Shown piece by piece: positions 35,944-44,092 of a stretch of 64,000 nucleotides of DNA. The notes below the pieces were generated by a model. The model worked only from the letters and a program-made list of their open reading frames with translations. It did not search any database and was not told the origin of the DNA. The DNA is from Streptomyces chryseus (GTDB lineage: Bacteria > Actinomycetota > Actinomycetes > Streptomycetales > Streptomycetaceae): contig NZ_BMVO01000013.1 of the NCBI RefSeq assembly GCF_014650755.1, forward strand, positions 1 through 64,000. The letters run 5' to 3'. Within the stretch, counting starts at the first letter, position 1. Every line of letters starts with the position of its first letter. Both the position numbers and the translations under genes were made by a program.

Positions 35944-36573
35944 TCATGTCCCGGCCGGCCCTTCGGCGCCGCCTCCCGGCACGCCGAGCATCCCGCGCAG
36001 CAACTCGCCGAACCCCTTGCGCAGTTCCTCCTCGCTGGGGACCGCCGCGTGGTACGAACCCGCCGCGCAGGAGAACATCAGCCCCTCGCACCAGGCCACC
36101 ACAGACAGGGCATGGCGCTCGGGTTCCCGCGAACCGGCCGCCGACATGAGCGCGTTGAGCGGCTCGCGGAAATGGTGGCGTCCGGCCGCGTCGTAGAACG
36201 CGCGCAGTTCGGGCCGGCGCGTCGCCTCCAAACCCAGTTCGTACCGCGCGACCAGAAGCTCACGGTGGTGCGTCAGATGGCGGTGCAGGACGCCCGCGAG
36301 CGCGCCGACGATGTCGTCGAGCCCGCCCGTCGGCGCGGGCATCTCGTCCAGGGCGAGCACCCGGGCCTCGCGTTCGGCCAGCCGGCGCACGGTCGCCTCG
36401 AGGAGCGCCTGGCGCGTGCGGGCGTAGTTGGACGTGGAGCCCTGCGGCAGGCCGGCGCGTTCGTCGACGGCCCGGTGGGTGAGCCCGCGCATCCCGCGCT
36501 CGACGAGCAGGGCCAGCGCGGCGTCGGTGATCAGTTCGGGACGGGAGCGGCCCGTCGTGGCACGTGCGGTCAT
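35944..36573 (-). CDS. TetR-family transcriptional regulator
   Basis: 209 residues with a TetR helix-turn-helix (about residues 10-55, MRGLTHRAVDERAGLPQGSTSNYA) and a ligand domain. It diverges from an FAD monooxygenase across 77 bp with two identical 14-bp palindromes. TAGGTT on the minus strand (36580-36585) lies 6 nt before the ATG, so its mRNA looks leaderless and its -35 falls inside one palindrome: autorepression plus repression of the monooxygenase is the simplest reading. Confidence 0.9.
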   Translation of the reverse strand: MTARATTGRSRPELITDAALALLVERGMRGLTHRAVDERAGLPQGSTSNYARTRQALLEATVRRLAEREARVLALDEMPAPTGGLDDIVGALAGVLHRHLTHHRELLVARYELGLEATRRPELRAFYDAAGRHHFREPLNALMSAAGSREPERHALSVVAWCEGLMFSCAAGSYHAAVPSEEELRKGFGELLRGMLGVPGGGAEGPAGT

Positions 36574-36593
36574 GGGACCAACCTACCGCGTCG

Positions 36594-36635
36594 ACTACAC
36601 CTGTAGTACGCTCGTCGTGTCACTACAGGTGTAGT
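36594..36635. promoter_or_regulatory. Twin palindromic operators of the TetR regulator
   Basis: ACTACA-CC-TGTAGT (36594-36607) and ACTACA-GG-TGTAGT (36622-36635) are perfect 14-bp palindromes with 28 bp between centres. They are also reverse complements of each other, so the whole 42-bp element is symmetric. Confidence 0.88.
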
Positions 36636-36650
36636 TGCCGAGGAGGCGTC

Positions 36651-37919
36651 ATGGCCATCAGCCCAAAGCCCCGCACACAACCCCCCGCACCGGCCCGGCC
36701 CCAGCCCCACGCCGTCGTGGTGGGAAGCGGCATCGGCGGACTGACCGCCGCCGTCGCCCTCCACCAGAACGGCTGGCGCGTCACGGTCCTGGAGCGCGCG
36801 CAGTCGATCGAGGCGGTCGGCGCCGGCATCGCCCTCGCCCCCAACGGGCATCACGCCCTGGACGTCGTCGGAATCGGCGAGGAGATCCGCGCCCTGGCCG
36901 CGTGGCAGGGCGACGGCGGCATGCGAACCCCCGCCGGCCGCTGGCTCTCCCGTACGAACAGCTCCGCCGCGGCCGAGCGCTTCGGCGGCCCCCTTGTCCT
37001 CGTCCACCGCGCCACCCTCGTCGAGCGCCTCGCCGCGCGGCTCCCCGGCGGCGCGGTACGCACGGGGTCCGCCGCGACGTCGGCCGACCCCGGCGTGGCG
37101 GGCGGCCGTCCCGCCGTGGTCACCACCCCGGACGGGAGCATCGAGGCGGACCTCGTCGTCGGCGCGGACGGCATCAACTCCGCGACGCGCCGCGCCCTGT
37201 TCCCGGACCACCCCGGCCCCGCCTACTCCGGCCTCACCACCTGGCGCGTGGTCGTTCCCGCCGGCGCCGTCCCCTCCTTCGCGCCGCACGAGACCTGGGG
37301 ACGCGGCGCCCTGTGGGGCAGCCAGCCGCTCAAGGACGGCCGGGTCTACGCGTACGCCGCCGCCGTCGCCCCCGCCGGCGAGCGCGCCCCGGACGGCGAG
37401 AAGGCCGAACTCCTGCGCAGGTTCGGCGACTGGCACAGCCCCGTGCCCCGGATCATCGAAGCGGCCGACCCCGCCGAGGTGCTGCGCCACGACGTGCACC
37501 ACCTGATCGACCCGCTGCCCGCCTTCCACCGCGGCAGGACCGTGCTGCTCGGCGACGCCGCGCACGCCATGTGCCCCACCCTGGGCCAGGGCGGCAACCA
37601 GGCCATCGAGGACGGCGTCGTCCTGGCCCACCACCTGCCGGACGCGACCGACCTCGGGAGCGGCCTCGCGGCGTACTCCGCCGACCGGCTGCCGCGCACC
37701 ACCGGCATCGTCCGCAAGTCCGCGACCATCGCGCGGCTGGTGTCGCTGCGCAGCGCCCCGGGCGTCGCCGTGCGCGACACCGCGATGCGCCTCGCCGGCT
37801 TCGGCCCGGGTCTCGCCCTGCGCACCTTCGACGGCATCGCCGACTGGCTGCCGCCGCAGCGCACGTATGCTGCCGGAGCGCGGGACCGCCAGGTCCGCGA
37901 TCACCAGGCACAGCGTTAG
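36651..37919 (+). CDS. FAD-dependent monooxygenase (aromatic hydroxylase type)
   Basis: 422 residues. FAD Rossmann motif VVGSGIGG (residues 24-30), the DG motif in VGADGINSATR (about 178), and GDAAHAMCPTLGQGGNQAIED (about 302), all as in PHBH-type flavoprotein hydroxylases. ATG 36651 has GAGGAGG upstream. An oxidoreductase gene follows after 11 bp. The divergent TetR regulator with twin operators suggests induction by an aromatic or similar compound. Confidence 0.9.
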   Translation: MAISPKPRTQPPAPARPQPHAVVVGSGIGGLTAAVALHQNGWRVTVLERAQSIEAVGAGIALAPNGHHALDVVGIGEEIRALAAWQGDGGMRTPAGRWLSRTNSSAAAERFGGPLVLVHRATLVERLAARLPGGAVRTGSAATSADPGVAGGRPAVVTTPDGSIEADLVVGADGINSATRRALFPDHPGPAYSGLTTWRVVVPAGAVPSFAPHETWGRGALWGSQPLKDGRVYAYAAAVAPAGERAPDGEKAELLRRFGDWHSPVPRIIEAADPAEVLRHDVHHLIDPLPAFHRGRTVLLGDAAHAMCPTLGQGGNQAIEDGVVLAHHLPDATDLGSGLAAYSADRLPRTTGIVRKSATIARLVSLRSAPGVAVRDTAMRLAGFGPGLALRTFDGIADWLPPQRTYAAGARDRQVRDHQAQR

Positions 37920-37930
37920 GGAGACCCTCC

Positions 37931-38839
37931 GTGAAGGTCGGCGTCATCGGGCTCGGAGACATCGCTCAGAAGGCATACCTGCCCGTACTGACCACCCGAC
38001 CGGGGCTCGAACCGCACCTGCAGACCCGCACGCCCGCCACCCTCGCGCAGGTCGCCGCGACCCACCGGATCCCCGACGCGCAGTGCCACTCGGACCTCGA
38101 CGCGCTGCTCGGCCAGGGCCTGGACGCCGCCTTCGTGCACGCGCCCACCACCGTGCATCCGCAGATCGTGACCCGGCTCCTGGAGGCGGGCGTGCCGACG
38201 TACGTCGACAAGCCGCTCGCGTACGAACTGGCCGAGTCCGAGCGGCTCGTGCGGCTCGCCGAGGAGCGCGGCGTGAGCCTCGCCGTCGGCTTCAACCGCC
38301 GGCTCGCCCCCGGGTACGCGCAGTGCGCCGAGCACCCGCGCGATCTGATCATCATGCAGAAGAACCGTGTCGGCCTTCCCGAGGACCCGCGCACGCTCGT
38401 CCTCGACGACTTCATCCACGTCGTCGACACCCTGCGCTTCCTCGTCCCGGGCACCGTCGAGCACATCGACGTACGGGCGAAGGTCGTGGAGGGACTGGTG
38501 CACCACGTCGTCCTCCAGCTGTCCGGCGACGGGTTCACCGCGATCGGCACCATGAACCGGATGAACGGCTCCACCGAGGAGATCCTCGAAGTCTCCGGCC
38601 AGGACGCCAAGCGCCAGGTCCTCAACCTCGCCGAGGTCGTCGACCACAAGGGGCAGCCGACCGTCCGCCGTCGCGGCGACTGGGTGCCGGTGGCGCGCCA
38701 GCGGGGCATCGAGCAGTCCGTCGACGCCTTCCTCGACGCCGTACGGGCCAGAACGCCGCTCAGCGCCCGGGACGCGCTGCTGACGCACGAGCTGTGCGAG
38801 CGGATCGTCCTGGCGGCCGAGGGGCAGCGGGCCGCCTGA
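37931..38839 (+). CDS. Gfo/Idh/MocA family oxidoreductase
   Basis: 302 residues: an N-terminal NAD(P) Rossmann fold (VGVIGLGDIAQKAYLP), the EKP-like motif here as DKPLAYE near residue 95, and a C-terminal dehydrogenase domain. Substrates are usually sugars or inositols; unknown here. GTG 37931 has AGGGAG 7 nt upstream and it follows the monooxygenase by 11 bp. Its last 80 bp overlap the convergent lnt gene. Confidence 0.88.
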   Translation: MKVGVIGLGDIAQKAYLPVLTTRPGLEPHLQTRTPATLAQVAATHRIPDAQCHSDLDALLGQGLDAAFVHAPTTVHPQIVTRLLEAGVPTYVDKPLAYELAESERLVRLAEERGVSLAVGFNRRLAPGYAQCAEHPRDLIIMQKNRVGLPEDPRTLVLDDFIHVVDTLRFLVPGTVEHIDVRAKVVEGLVHHVVLQLSGDGFTAIGTMNRMNGSTEEILEVSGQDAKRQVLNLAEVVDHKGQPTVRRRGDWVPVARQRGIEQSVDAFLDAVRARTPLSARDALLTHELCERIVLAAEGQRAA

Positions 38840-40331
38840 GGGCCCGTACGCCCGCCGCCGCGCCCAGCAGGACCAGTACGGCGAGCGCGCCGTGGACGGC
38901 CCAGTCGCCGGCCCGCGCATACACCGTCGTGCCTCCGGCCAGCGGTACGTCGTACACCGCGGACGCACTCTCGTCCGTCCCCAGGGGCGCCCCGACGCGC
39001 TCGCCGCCGGGGCCGAACACCGCGCTGACCCCGGTGAGCGTCGCGTGCACCACCGGCCGGCCGGTCTCGGCGGCCCGCAGCGCCGCGAGCGAGGCGTGCT
39101 GCTCGGGCGCCCAGCTGTTCTGGAACGTCGACGTCGCCGACTGCGTGACCAGCACCTGGGCTCCCCGCCGGGTCAGTTCACGGCTCATGTCGGGGAACGC
39201 CGACTCGAAGCACACCAGAGGCCCGACGCGCAGCCCGCCGGACAGCGGCATCACCACGGGGCTCGTGCCGCGCCTGCGGTCCTCGCCCGCGGCCTTGCCC
39301 ACCGAGGTCGCCCAGCCGAGCACCGACCGCGCGGGGACGTACTCACCGAAGGGGACGAGGCGCATCTTGTCGTACCGGCGGCCGGTGACGCCCTGCGGGT
39401 CCACCAGCACCGAGCTCTTGAAGATGCCGGGCCGGTCGGCGCGCCGCGCGTCCACGTTGACCAGGACGTCGGCGCCCACCAGGCGGGACAGGGTGACGAG
39501 CCGGGCCGCGAGGTCGGGGCTCTCGCTCAGGTCCGCCCCGACGCTGCTCTCGCCCCACACCACCAGGTCCAGGTCCCGCCCCGCGAGATCACGGGTGAGC
39601 GCCTCGCTGAGCGCGAAGCGCCGCTCGGGCCCGCTCACGACGCCCGGTTGTACGACGGCCACGCGCGCCCGGCCGGCCTCCTCGGGGCGCGGCGCCCACG
39701 CCCACACGGCGCCCGCCGCGACGGCGCAGGCCACCAGAGCGGCGACCACCGGCCTGCGGGCCGACGGCACGGCCACCAGGACCACGACGCCGGTGTTGAC
39801 CGCGACCACCAGCAGGCTCACCAGCCACACACCGCCGACCGACGCGAGCCGCAGCGCCGGGGCGACCTCCCACTGGCTCGAACCGAGCAGCCCCCACGGT
39901 CCGCCCAACCCCTGCCAGGACCTGACCAGTTCCGCCATCAGCCACCCGGAGGGCACGACGGCGAGGGCGGCCGTCGCGCGGCGGACCGAGGGCGTCCCGC
40001 GGAGCATCGACCCGACCAGCCACCCCCACGGCAGCCACAGGAGGGCCAGCAGCGCCGCCAGGACCACGATGAACACATGCAGGCTCGGCATCAGCCAGTG
40101 ATGCACGGCGATCATGAACCCGGTGGCGCCGAGCCAGCCGTCCAGAGCCGCCCGCCTGCCCGTCGGCGCCGAGCGGATCAGCAGCATCCACGGCACGAGG
40201 GCGACGTACGCGAACCACCAGAGGGACGGCGCGGGGAAGGAGAGCGCGGGCAGAGCGCCGAGCACCACCGCGGCGAGGCCGCGCCACCAGGGCGACGACA
40301 GCCCGTCCCACCGGCCGGCCGGAATCCGCAT
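38760..40331 (-). CDS. lnt: Apolipoprotein N-acyltransferase
   Basis: 523 residues: seven or eight membrane helices at the N-terminus, then an outward nitrilase domain with the catalytic Glu (VVWGESS, about residue 260), Lys (YDKMRLVPFGEYVP, about 322) and Cys (LVCFES, about 373), and a last helix. It adds a third acyl chain to lipoproteins. ATG 40331 has GAGGAGG upstream. The window encodes at least three probable lipoproteins. The C-terminal tail is Arg/Pro-rich and lies within the 80-bp overlap with the Gfo gene. Confidence 0.93.
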   Translation of the reverse strand: MRIPAGRWDGLSSPWWRGLAAVVLGALPALSFPAPSLWWFAYVALVPWMLLIRSAPTGRRAALDGWLGATGFMIAVHHWLMPSLHVFIVVLAALLALLWLPWGWLVGSMLRGTPSVRRATAALAVVPSGWLMAELVRSWQGLGGPWGLLGSSQWEVAPALRLASVGGVWLVSLLVVAVNTGVVVLVAVPSARRPVVAALVACAVAAGAVWAWAPRPEEAGRARVAVVQPGVVSGPERRFALSEALTRDLAGRDLDLVVWGESSVGADLSESPDLAARLVTLSRLVGADVLVNVDARRADRPGIFKSSVLVDPQGVTGRRYDKMRLVPFGEYVPARSVLGWATSVGKAAGEDRRRGTSPVVMPLSGGLRVGPLVCFESAFPDMSRELTRRGAQVLVTQSATSTFQNSWAPEQHASLAALRAAETGRPVVHATLTGVSAVFGPGGERVGAPLGTDESASAVYDVPLAGGTTVYARAGDWAVHGALAVLVLLGAAAGVRALRRPAAPRPPGRSARTARASAARPGR

Positions 40332-40463
40332 GCGCGCGCCTCCTCGTCCTGCCGCTCTGCCCCGCGAGGAGTCCGGGAGCAGTCCCTGCCACCAGTGTGT
40401 GGCAGCGCGGCGATCGCGGACAGTGTGCCCGCGACGGGACGGGAGTAACAGGATCCCCGCACG

Positions 40464-40952
40464 TCAGAGCGTGGTGCGCCGCCACTTCTCCTGGACGACC
40501 ACCGAGCTGATCCGCCAGCCGTCCTCCGTGCGGACGAGGCCGAACGCGTACCGCCCGCCGGTCATGACGTTGGGCTCGGCCGGGCGCCGCGGACCGTCGT
40601 CGGCCGTGGTCCCCTCGGGCGGGGTGTCGAACATCATCGGGTTCACGTAGTCGGCCCGGAGCGCCGCTCGGTCCCCGGGGACGCCGCCGTGATGTTCGAG
40701 CCGCAGCCGCCGGTTGACGATGAGGTGCTGGCGTACGGGGAAGAGCCGCATCGTCTCCGCCAGCCAGTCCGCGACCTCGGCGGCCGGGCCCTCGATGCCG
40801 CCTGCGGTGCGATAGTCGGCCCGGCCGCCCGGGGTGAACAGGGCGCGGTAGCCGGCCCAGTCGGCGTCGTCCACGGCCACCGCGTAGCCGGTGACGACCG
40901 CGTCGACGGCCAGGCGGTCCAGTACGGTCGCGAGCTCTTCACGCTGCGTCAT
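40464..40952 (-). CDS. Nuclear transport factor 2-like (SnoaL-type) protein
   Basis: 162 residues of the NTF2-like cone fold (VTGYAVAVDDADWAGYRALFTPGGRADYRTAG, WRISSVVVQEKW). Members are ligand-binding or small-molecule isomerases/hydratases; this one lies alone and no pathway can be assigned. ATG 40952 has GGAG 9 nt upstream. Confidence 0.83.
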   Translation of the reverse strand: MTQREELATVLDRLAVDAVVTGYAVAVDDADWAGYRALFTPGGRADYRTAGGIEGPAAEVADWLAETMRLFPVRQHLIVNRRLRLEHHGGVPGDRAALRADYVNPMMFDTPPEGTTADDGPRRPAEPNVMTGGRYAFGLVRTEDGWRISSVVVQEKWRRTTL

Positions 40953-41040
40953 CGGGCCAGTCTCCGGCAGCCGGCGCCCCGGGCCAAGGGCCGTGCGCGG
41001 GGGACCCCGGCACCGGATCACCCCTGGGCGCGACGGCCGG

Positions 41041-41526
41041 TCAGTGCGCGAAGACCTCGCGGAGCCTCGCCTCGGCCTCGTGGTCGAGGTTGCTGTGCAC
41101 CAGCTCCGCGTGGCCGACGGGGAACGCGTCACGGACCCGGTCGGTCACCGCGTCCCGGGACAGCAGGAAGAGCGCCGAAGTGCCCGGCGTCACCTTCGCC
41201 TTGACCTGCTCGATGAAGTCGTCGTCGATGCCGACGTCGGTGAGCCTGCCGCCCAGGGCCCCGGCCGCGGCGCCGATCGCGGCGCCCAGCAGCGGCACGA
41301 AGAAGATCAGGCCGAAGAGCATCCCCCAGAAGGTGCCGGAGAGAGCGCCGGTGCCGACGAGGCTGTGGAGCTGCTTGGTCCTCGGCTTGTTGTCGCCGTC
41401 GGCCCAGCTCACCACCGCCGCGTCGTCGACGGTGATCAGCCCCTCCTTCCGCAGGGACAGCAGGGTCGTCTCGACCCGTTCCGCCGAGTCGGGGGCGTCG
41501 AACTTCCAGACGGGGAGCGTGGCCAT
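41041..41526 (-). CDS. DUF1269 family membrane protein
   Basis: 161 residues. A central Gly-rich hydrophobic hairpin (about residues 58-95, GTFWGMLFGLIFFVPLLGAAIG) between two soluble parts matches DUF1269. Function unknown; the Gly-rich hairpin resembles those in stress-related membrane proteins. ATG 41526 has GGAGG 7 nt upstream. The 255 bp upstream of it hold no gene I can support. Confidence 0.82.
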   Translation of the reverse strand: MATLPVWKFDAPDSAERVETTLLSLRKEGLITVDDAAVVSWADGDNKPRTKQLHSLVGTGALSGTFWGMLFGLIFFVPLLGAAIGAAAGALGGRLTDVGIDDDFIEQVKAKVTPGTSALFLLSRDAVTDRVRDAFPVGHAELVHSNLDHEAEARLREVFAH

Positions 41527-41781
41527 GCGGGTGCCTCCGTGGAGCTGTTCCGGACGATGGCGTGCTGGAGCGGTCCTGTGGCCACGGGCCGGCCTGGCCG
41601 TGGCGGGGCGTGGGCATGGGGCTGCGCCGTGCCACAGGCCCTCGGCCAGTAGAACGCACGCGGGTGAAGTCCGCATGTGGGACATCCGGGGGCGGCGCGC
41701 GGTGGCGCCGGGCGGCATCCGGGGAGGCGGCAGCCGTGGAGAACGGGTCGGTGCGGGCGGCGAGACGGCGGGCGGGGCCGG

Positions 41782-41955
41782 TTAGGCCGCTTCGGCGATC
41801 TCCCCGCGCACGGCCGCGGCCCACTGGAGGAGCAGCGTCTCGTACTCGTCCGCAGGCCATGCCTCGTCGGCGCGGGACTCCACCAGAGCGCGAATTGCCT
41901 CATTCGCCTCGGTCAGGGGTCGCACGGAACCAACCGGCGGGGGTGTGCGGTACAT
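41782..41955 (-). CDS. Small 57-residue protein behind a DNA-damage promoter
   Basis: 57 residues, acidic, mostly helical: a Pro-rich start (MYRTPPPVGSVRPL) then ANEAIRALVESRADEAW and a Trp/Tyr-bearing helix. No family recognised. Third codon positions are strongly G/C as in real genes of this genome. A RecA-independent damage promoter lies 6 nt before the ATG, so the message should be leaderless. The gene is easily missed because of its size. Candidate damage-inducible small protein or antitoxin-like regulator; no evidence for which. Confidence 0.72.
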   Translation of the reverse strand: MYRTPPPVGSVRPLTEANEAIRALVESRADEAWPADEYETLLLQWAAAVRGEIAEAA

Positions 41956-41961
41956 GCGACA

Positions 41962-41984
41962 AGACTACGGCCAGGCACTGACAG
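41962..41984 (-). promoter_or_regulatory. RecA-independent DNA-damage promoter of the 57-residue gene
   Basis: On the minus strand CTGTCAGTG (41984-41976), 8 nt, TAGTCT (41967-41962). Core TGTCAGTG and spacing match exactly; only the first T is C. Confidence 0.8.
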
Positions 41985-42078
41985 TGAGCACCAGAACGGC
42001 AGTGGTTTTCCTCGCACTAGCATTGATCGCCGACGCCGGCCGACGGCGTCCTGTTCCCGCACCAGGAGATCGCACACC

Positions 42079-42984
42079 TTGTCCGAGCAGCGCGTTCACG
42101 CCGAATCCGACCCCGGCCGAGGCGGCCTCGATCTGCGTGCCGACTGCGCGAACTGCTTCGCACTGTGTTGTGTCGCACTCGCCTTCACGGCCTCCGCCGA
42201 CTTCGCGGTCGACAAGGACGCCGGGAGGCCCTGCCGCAACCTGCTCCCGGACTTCCGCTGCGGTGTCCACGAGCGCCTGCGGCCCGTGGGCTACCAGGGC
42301 TGCACCGTGTACGACTGCTTCGGCGCGGGGCAGCGGATCTCCCAGGTCACCTATGCCGGCCAGGACTGGCGCAGCGCCCCGCAGACAGCGCGGCAGATGT
42401 TCGCGCTGCTTCCCGTCGTGCGGCAGCTCCACGAGCTGCTCTGGTACCTCACCGAGGCGCTGGCGCTGGAGCCGGCCCGCTCGCTCCACGCCGACCTGCG
42501 CGGGGCGCTGACCAGGATCGAGCGCCTCTCGCAGGGCAGCCCCGACGAGATCCTCGCCCTCGACGTGGCGGCGCACCGCCAGGAGGTCAACGTGCTCCTG
42601 CTGCGTACGAGCGAACTCGTGCGCGCCGGTGCCACGGGCGCGGCCGGCGGGACCGCCGGCCGGGGCGCGCGGGCCGCGAAGGGCCGCGGCGGCAGCAAGG
42701 GCGGGGCGAAGAAGAACCGCAGGGGCGCCGACCTCATCGGCGCGAACCTCAAGGGCGCCGACCTGCACGGCGCCGACCTGCGAGGGGCGTACCTGATCGG
42801 CGCCGACCTGCGGGGCGCCGACCTGAGGGTGGCCGACCTGATCGGCGCGGACCTCCGCGACGCCGACCTCTCGGGCGCCGACCTCACGGGCAGCTTCTTC
42901 CTCACGCAGGCCCAGCTCAACGCGGCGAAGGGCGACGCCGGCACCGGGCTCCCGCCCGCGCTGACCCGCCCTTCGCACTGGTGA
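42079..42984 (+). CDS. Cys-rich pentapeptide repeat protein
   Basis: 301 residues in two parts. Residues 20-85 carry eight cysteines (23, 26, 30, 31, 52, 61, 75, 80) spaced CxxCxxxCC...C...C...C...C, a likely metal or Fe-S site. A helical middle and a basic Gly/Lys/Arg linker (about 190-212) follow. Residues about 213-277 are a run of A(D/N)LxG pentapeptides forming a right-handed beta-helix. Some pentapeptide proteins mimic DNA and protect gyrase. TTG 42079 is the only start with a ribosome site (AGGAGA, 42064-42069). It diverges from the damage-inducible small gene across 123 bp. Confidence 0.82.
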   Translation: MSEQRVHAESDPGRGGLDLRADCANCFALCCVALAFTASADFAVDKDAGRPCRNLLPDFRCGVHERLRPVGYQGCTVYDCFGAGQRISQVTYAGQDWRSAPQTARQMFALLPVVRQLHELLWYLTEALALEPARSLHADLRGALTRIERLSQGSPDEILALDVAAHRQEVNVLLLRTSELVRAGATGAAGGTAGRGARAAKGRGGSKGGAKKNRRGADLIGANLKGADLHGADLRGAYLIGADLRGADLRVADLIGADLRDADLSGADLTGSFFLTQAQLNAAKGDAGTGLPPALTRPSHW

Positions 42985-42994
42985 GGCGCGCGGA

Positions 42995-43870
42995 TCAGCC
43001 CGCCGACTCGCCCGCGTGGGGGCTGAGCGTGTCCGTACCGACCAGGATGAACAGCAGGATGCCGAGCAGGACGCGGTAGATCACGAACGGCATGAAGCTC
43101 TTGGTCGTGATGAACTTCATGAACCACGCGATCACGGCGTATCCGACCACGAAGGCGATGATCGTCGCGAAGATCGTCGGGCCCCACGACACATGACCGC
43201 CCTCGCTCGCGTCCTTGAGCTCGAAGGCCCCGGACGCCAGCACGGCGGGGATGGCGAGCAGGAACGAGTAGCGGGCCGCCGCCTCGCGGGTGTAGCCCAT
43301 CAGCAGGCCGCCGCTGATCGTCGCGCCGGAGCGGGAAACGCCGGGGATCAGGGCCATGGCCTGACAGATGCCGAAGATCAGGCCGTCCTTCACGCCCAGT
43401 TCCCTGAGCGTCTTGCGCTCCCGGATCGCGCGGTGCTTGCCGCCGACCTCGTCGCGCGCGGCGAGGCGGTCGGCGATGCCGAGGACGATGCCCATGACGA
43501 TCAGGGTGGTGGCGATCAGCCGCAGGTCGCGGAAAGGGCCCTCGATGTGGTCCTTGAGGGTGACGCCGAGCACGCCGATCGGGATGGAGCCCACGATGAC
43601 GAGCCAGCCCATCTGGGCGTCGTGGTCGCCGCGCATCGACCGGTCGACGAGCGACCTGCACCACGCGGAGACGATCCGGGCGATGTCCTTGCGGAAGTAG
43701 ATGAGGACGGCCGCCTCGGTGCCGATCTGGGTGATCGCGGTGAAGGCCGCGCCCGGGTCGTGCCAGCCGGCGAAGGCCGCTGTCAGACGCAGATGGGCGC
43801 TCGACGAGATCGGCAGAAACTCTGTGAGCCCCTGGACGAGTCCGAGGATGAATGATTCGAACCAACTCAT
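42995..43870 (-). CDS. uppP: Undecaprenyl-diphosphatase
   Basis: 291 residues, eight membrane helices. Removes a phosphate from undecaprenyl pyrophosphate so the carrier can be reused for cell-wall synthesis; overexpression gives bacitracin resistance. Both signature regions are intact: LTEFLPISSSAH (residues 15-26) and PGVSRSGAT (near 175). Convergent with the pentapeptide gene, 10 bp apart. No clear ribosome site before ATG 43870. Confidence 0.95.
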   Translation of the reverse strand: MSWFESFILGLVQGLTEFLPISSSAHLRLTAAFAGWHDPGAAFTAITQIGTEAAVLIYFRKDIARIVSAWCRSLVDRSMRGDHDAQMGWLVIVGSIPIGVLGVTLKDHIEGPFRDLRLIATTLIVMGIVLGIADRLAARDEVGGKHRAIRERKTLRELGVKDGLIFGICQAMALIPGVSRSGATISGGLLMGYTREAAARYSFLLAIPAVLASGAFELKDASEGGHVSWGPTIFATIIAFVVGYAVIAWFMKFITTKSFMPFVIYRVLLGILLFILVGTDTLSPHAGESAG

Positions 43871-44092
43871 GGGGCTAAGGCCGTCCCGATGTATTTGTGC
43901 AGCGGCGTGCAGCGTGCAGGTGCAGTCAAGGTCAGTTGGTGCGCAGCGTATCGCCCGAAGATGTCGGCGCTGCGGGAAGCCCCCGACTGCGCAACCGATC
44001 AGGCGGGAACGGGCCCCGCGGGCATCCGGCCGGGCGCGCGGACGCGCGGGGCGGGGGCGTCGGGTGCGACGCCCGCCGGCCTCTCGCGCGGC

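Noticed and set aside
41527..41781. Frames in the spacer between the DUF1269 gene and the 57-residue gene
   Set aside because: No start with a ribosome site and only Arg/Gly-rich translations.
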